NCBI GenBank assembly: GCA_946415365.1
Contig: CAMKSE010000008.1
Span: 1 to 64,000, forward strand
Length of the DNA: 64,000 nucleotides
Source of the DNA: an uncultured Prevotellaceae bacterium
GTDB taxonomy: Bacteria > Bacteroidota > Bacteroidia > Bacteroidales > Bacteroidaceae
Direction: 5' to 3'
Shown here piece by piece: positions 61,619 through 64,000 of this stretch; position 1 is the first letter of the stretch, and each line of letters starts with the position of its first letter. A program made the position numbers and the translations under genes. A model generated the notes under the pieces. It saw only the letters and a list, made by a program, of their open reading frames with translations, made no database searches and was not told where the DNA came from.

Positions 61619-61677
61619 ATCGTTCATCACGTGCAAAATTTGTTTCAATGTAACATTTTTGCTACGAAATGAACGAT
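61619..61677. promoter_or_regulatory. Fructan-regulator operator, doubled copy B
   Basis: ATCGTTCATCA (61619-61629) and AAATGAACGAT (61667-61677) are good outer half-sites. Weaker inner halves (CAATGTAACAT at 61646-61656, TTGTTTCAATG at 61640-61650) give two overlapping sites with the usual spacing. The core TGTAACATTTTT is shared with the regulator-gene copy. Confidence 0.7.
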
Positions 61678-61687
61678 ATTTGCAAAC

Positions 61688-63871
61688 TTAAAGATCTGAA
61701 GGGCTGACGCCGAATTCGTCCTTAAAGCATTTTGTGAAATATGAGGGGGCGGTAAAGCCAACCTCATAAGCAATCTCCGAAACGTTCTTGTCGGTGGACT
61801 GAAGTAGTTCACGGCCTTTCTGCAGACGGGCAGAGCGAAGCAGTTCCACAGGCGACTGTCCTGTGAGGGCTTTCATCTTTCTATATAATTGTACACGTGA
61901 GAGCCCTAGTTCTGCACCGATGGTCTCGACACTGAGATCGCTGTCGGCCATGTTCTTTTCGACGAAATCACGGAACTTAAGAAGGAAAGCGTCTTCTTTA
62001 ATGATCGTTTGAGGTGTATTGCTCGTTTCCTCATGATCTTTATTGTTCTCCACACCAAACAGGTTCTTCAGAACAATACGGCTCTTCAGGAGATTGCCGA
62101 TACGGGCGAGCAGTACATCAGCAGAGAATGGTTTGGTGATATAAGCATCGGCTCCGCTCTCATAGCCTTCTATCTGATACTGACTAAGGGCACGAGCCGT
62201 GAGCAAAATCACTGGAATATGACTGGTGGCGGTTCCACTTTTGACGCGCTGGCAGAATTCCAGACCATTCATGACGGGCATCATTACGTCAGAAACAATC
62301 AGATCTGGCACAATTTCGTTCGCGATAGCAAGTCCTTGCTGACCATTGGCAGCTTCATTGACTTGGTATTTGTCTTGAAGGATGGTACGGAGATAGGCAC
62401 GTATATCGGCATTGTCGTCAACAATCAGCACCGTTGACAGACTATCAGTGAGGGATTGCTCAGCCTCGGTAGTTTTTGTTGTAGACTCTATTAAAGCCGA
62501 TTCTTGATGGCTTGCATTTAGGTCATCGATACTGCCAGTAGCCTGCACGGTTAGCATCTTGTTGATAAGTTGTGTCAGTTGGTGGGTATTGCGCTGGATG
62601 ATGGCAAAGAGTCCTGATGCCTCGGCTCCTGCCTGCTGAAGATCCTTGGTCTCTGCCAACTGTGACAATGGTCCCTCAATGAGTGTCAAGGGGGTTCGAA
62701 GTTCATGACTTACCTGAGTATAAAAGTCCAACTGCTCACGCTCCATCTTGTTACGTTCCTCAGCAATACGGGCTTTCTGGAGATGGTAACGATAGATAAT
62801 AATCATTAATACTAACAATAGGAAGATAAATGCAATGGCCAGTACCAGCACTATCTGCTGATTGTCAAGTTGTTTTAAATAGGCATCTGAACGCTCATGT
62901 AATTGGTTGAGATAGTTTCCTTGACGCACCATTTCCTCATTCTGCATCAACAATACGTTGGCATTGTCTTTTGTTACAAGGGCTGCCATCAAAGGATTAT
63001 CCTTCTGATATGGCTTCCCTTCAAGGATATTCATGGCCAGTTGTAATACTTCATCGCCATGGGTCGGATAGATGTATGACGCATCGAGGAGGGAATCTCT
63101 CACACAATCAATGCCGTTTCCTTCGCCAGGCAAACCGTCAATACCACAGAATTTAGGAGTCAGGAGACAGGAGTCAGGAGACAGGAGGGCCTTCCTTGCA
63201 CCGATAGCCATACGGTCGTTCTGACCAAATACGAAGTCAATGTTAGTCAGATCACCCTGATAGTCCTTGATGGCTTTGACAGCACTTTCTTCTGTCCAGT
63301 CGCCTTGAAGAGAAGCAACCAAAGTGATATTTGGATAGGCTTTCAGCGCACTCTCAAAACCGTTGTGGCGTTCAATGGCAGGAGATGAGCCTTTCAAACC
63401 CATAATCTCCAATACACGTCCTTTGCCGTTGAGTTTTGTAGCGATATACTCACCCATCAGTCGTCCCATATCGAAGTTGTCGGCTCCGATATAGGCAGTG
63501 AATTTCTGGGAGTTGGTTTTACGGTCAAAGACAATCACAGGGATGCCTTGATCGAAGGCTTTGTCAATAGCCGGTGAGACAGTTGCCACTTGGTTGGGAG
63601 CCACAATCAGCAGATTGATGCCATCTGTGATAAACTGATTAATCTGTTCAATCTGTTTCTCGTCACTATCATCGGCAGAGACGAAACGGAGTTCCACGTC
63701 ATCATGGAAATAGGTTCCAATCTTCAACTCGTTGTTTAGCTTGTCACGCCAGATATCCTCTGAACATTGTGACACGCCAATGACATATTTAGGGCGTTGG
63801 CTGGTACAGGCATTTAGCAGAAGTACTAGTCCAAGAAGTAGTGTAGTTCTTAGGTTTGGTCTCATCATCAT
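61688..63871 (-). CDS. Sugar-sensing hybrid regulator lacking the kinase ATPase domain
   Basis: A 727-residue inner-membrane regulator. A lipobox-like LLLNAC precedes a LacI/ribose-binding-type periplasmic domain (about 25-320; VIGVSQCSEDIWRDK, GADNFDMGRLMGEYIA). A membrane helix (about 340-365), HisKA with TQVSHELRTPLTLI, a receiver with LIVSDVMMPVMNG and an AraC helix-turn-helix end follow. Between HisKA and receiver there are only about 70 residues, and no N, G1 or G2 box, so it cannot bind ATP by itself. The binding domain resembles that of the fructose sensor BT1754 of Bacteroides thetaiotaomicron. A 7-base tract (about 63155-63184) encodes SPDSCLLTP in a loop. Confidence 0.92.
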   Translation of the reverse strand: MMMRPNLRTTLLLGLVLLLNACTSQRPKYVIGVSQCSEDIWRDKLNNELKIGTYFHDDVELRFVSADDSDEKQIEQINQFITDGINLLIVAPNQVATVSPAIDKAFDQGIPVIVFDRKTNSQKFTAYIGADNFDMGRLMGEYIATKLNGKGRVLEIMGLKGSSPAIERHNGFESALKAYPNITLVASLQGDWTEESAVKAIKDYQGDLTNIDFVFGQNDRMAIGARKALLSPDSCLLTPKFCGIDGLPGEGNGIDCVRDSLLDASYIYPTHGDEVLQLAMNILEGKPYQKDNPLMAALVTKDNANVLLMQNEEMVRQGNYLNQLHERSDAYLKQLDNQQIVLVLAIAFIFLLLVLMIIIYRYHLQKARIAEERNKMEREQLDFYTQVSHELRTPLTLIEGPLSQLAETKDLQQAGAEASGLFAIIQRNTHQLTQLINKMLTVQATGSIDDLNASHQESALIESTTKTTEAEQSLTDSLSTVLIVDDNADIRAYLRTILQDKYQVNEAANGQQGLAIANEIVPDLIVSDVMMPVMNGLEFCQRVKSGTATSHIPVILLTARALSQYQIEGYESGADAYITKPFSADVLLARIGNLLKSRIVLKNLFGVENNKDHEETSNTPQTIIKEDAFLLKFRDFVEKNMADSDLSVETIGAELGLSRVQLYRKMKALTGQSPVELLRSARLQKGRELLQSTDKNVSEIAYEVGFTAPSYFTKCFKDEFGVSPSDL

Positions 63872-63884
63872 ATTGATTTGAGTG

Positions 63885-63892
63885 CAAAGATA
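63885..63892 (-). promoter_or_regulatory. -7 element of the fructan regulator gene
   Basis: TATCTTTG on the minus strand, 13 bases before the first ATG at 63871. Confidence 0.65.
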
Positions 63893-63909
63893 AGAAAAAG
63901 ATTTGAATT

Positions 63910-63946
63910 ATCGTTCATTGATAGTAAAAATGTTACAATGAACGAT
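63910..63946. promoter_or_regulatory. Fructan-regulator operator, copy C
   Basis: ATCGTTCATTG (63910-63920) and CAATGAACGAT (63936-63946) form a perfect 11-bp inverted repeat with 15 bases between. It starts 17 bases upstream of the regulator's -7 element, which suggests autoregulation. Confidence 0.85.
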
Positions 63947-64000
63947 TTTTTTTAGTAATTGAAACAATTATTATCGTCATAATAAGTCTTTTGCCGTATC

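Overview
The window comes from the chromosome of an anaerobic gut or rumen Bacteroidales bacterium, most likely Prevotella or a close relative. The reasons are three SusC/SusD pairs, hybrid two-component regulators, a PorU-PorV pair of the type IX secretion system, a nitrite reductase NrfHA pair, a mid-range GC content, and promoters of the Bacteroidetes type (TAnnTTTG at -7) in front of most transcription units. No rRNA, tRNA, CRISPR array or insertion sequence was recognised.

Layout. 1-393: gene-free, structured DNA. 394-2117: an M16 peptidase facing an ECF sigma factor. 2130-8173: a xyloside-type locus with a cytoplasmic GH43, two GPH-family sugar symporters and a secreted acetylesterase. 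8238-13620: porU, porV and ispF. 13676-25815: a probable arabinan utilization locus with three secreted GH43 enzymes, a repeat-containing surface lipoprotein, SusD and SusC. 26066-28348: a D-2-hydroxyacid dehydrogenase and a GH13 lipoprotein. 28491-31545: nrfA, nrfH and a divergent Crp/Fnr regulator. 32022-48744: a hemicellulose locus with a GH26 enzyme, a GH115 enzyme carrying the wreck of a fused GH43 domain, SusD, SusC, a full-length hybrid regulator and a GH2 enzyme. 48841-52733: a GC-rich accessory module (amidase, 30-residue 'smalltalk'-type peptide, HU-like protein, DUF4248-like protein, VapE-like ATPase, two small proteins). 52734-53528: gene-free but rich in signals. 53529-63871: a fructan locus with GH32, a surface lipoprotein, SusD, SusC and a sugar-sensing hybrid regulator.

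How the parts work together. SusC/SusD pairs import oligosaccharides that surface lipoproteins bind and secreted hydrolases release; GH43 and the symporters then handle short products in the periplasm and cytoplasm. PorU-PorV probably helps export and anchor some of these enzymes, since the GH26 and one GH43 end in a type IX-like tail. The fructan regulator appears to control its own gene, its SusC operon and a third site just after GH32, because the same inverted repeat (ATCGTTCAyTG, 15 bases, CAATGAACGAT) occurs at two of these places and a doubled variant at the third.

Most unusual points: (1) the fructan operator also stands before a promoter whose transcript would end within about 100 bases, so it may be a sugar-controlled small RNA or the stump of a lost operon; (2) the fructan regulator has no ATP-binding kinase domain; (3) tracts of 7- or 8-base tandem words occur in many spacers and also inside genes, where they encode signal-peptide cores and surface loops; (4) a GH115-GH43 fusion has lost its GH43 catalytic domain; (5) the VapE/HU/smalltalk/amidase module sits directly between two carbohydrate loci.
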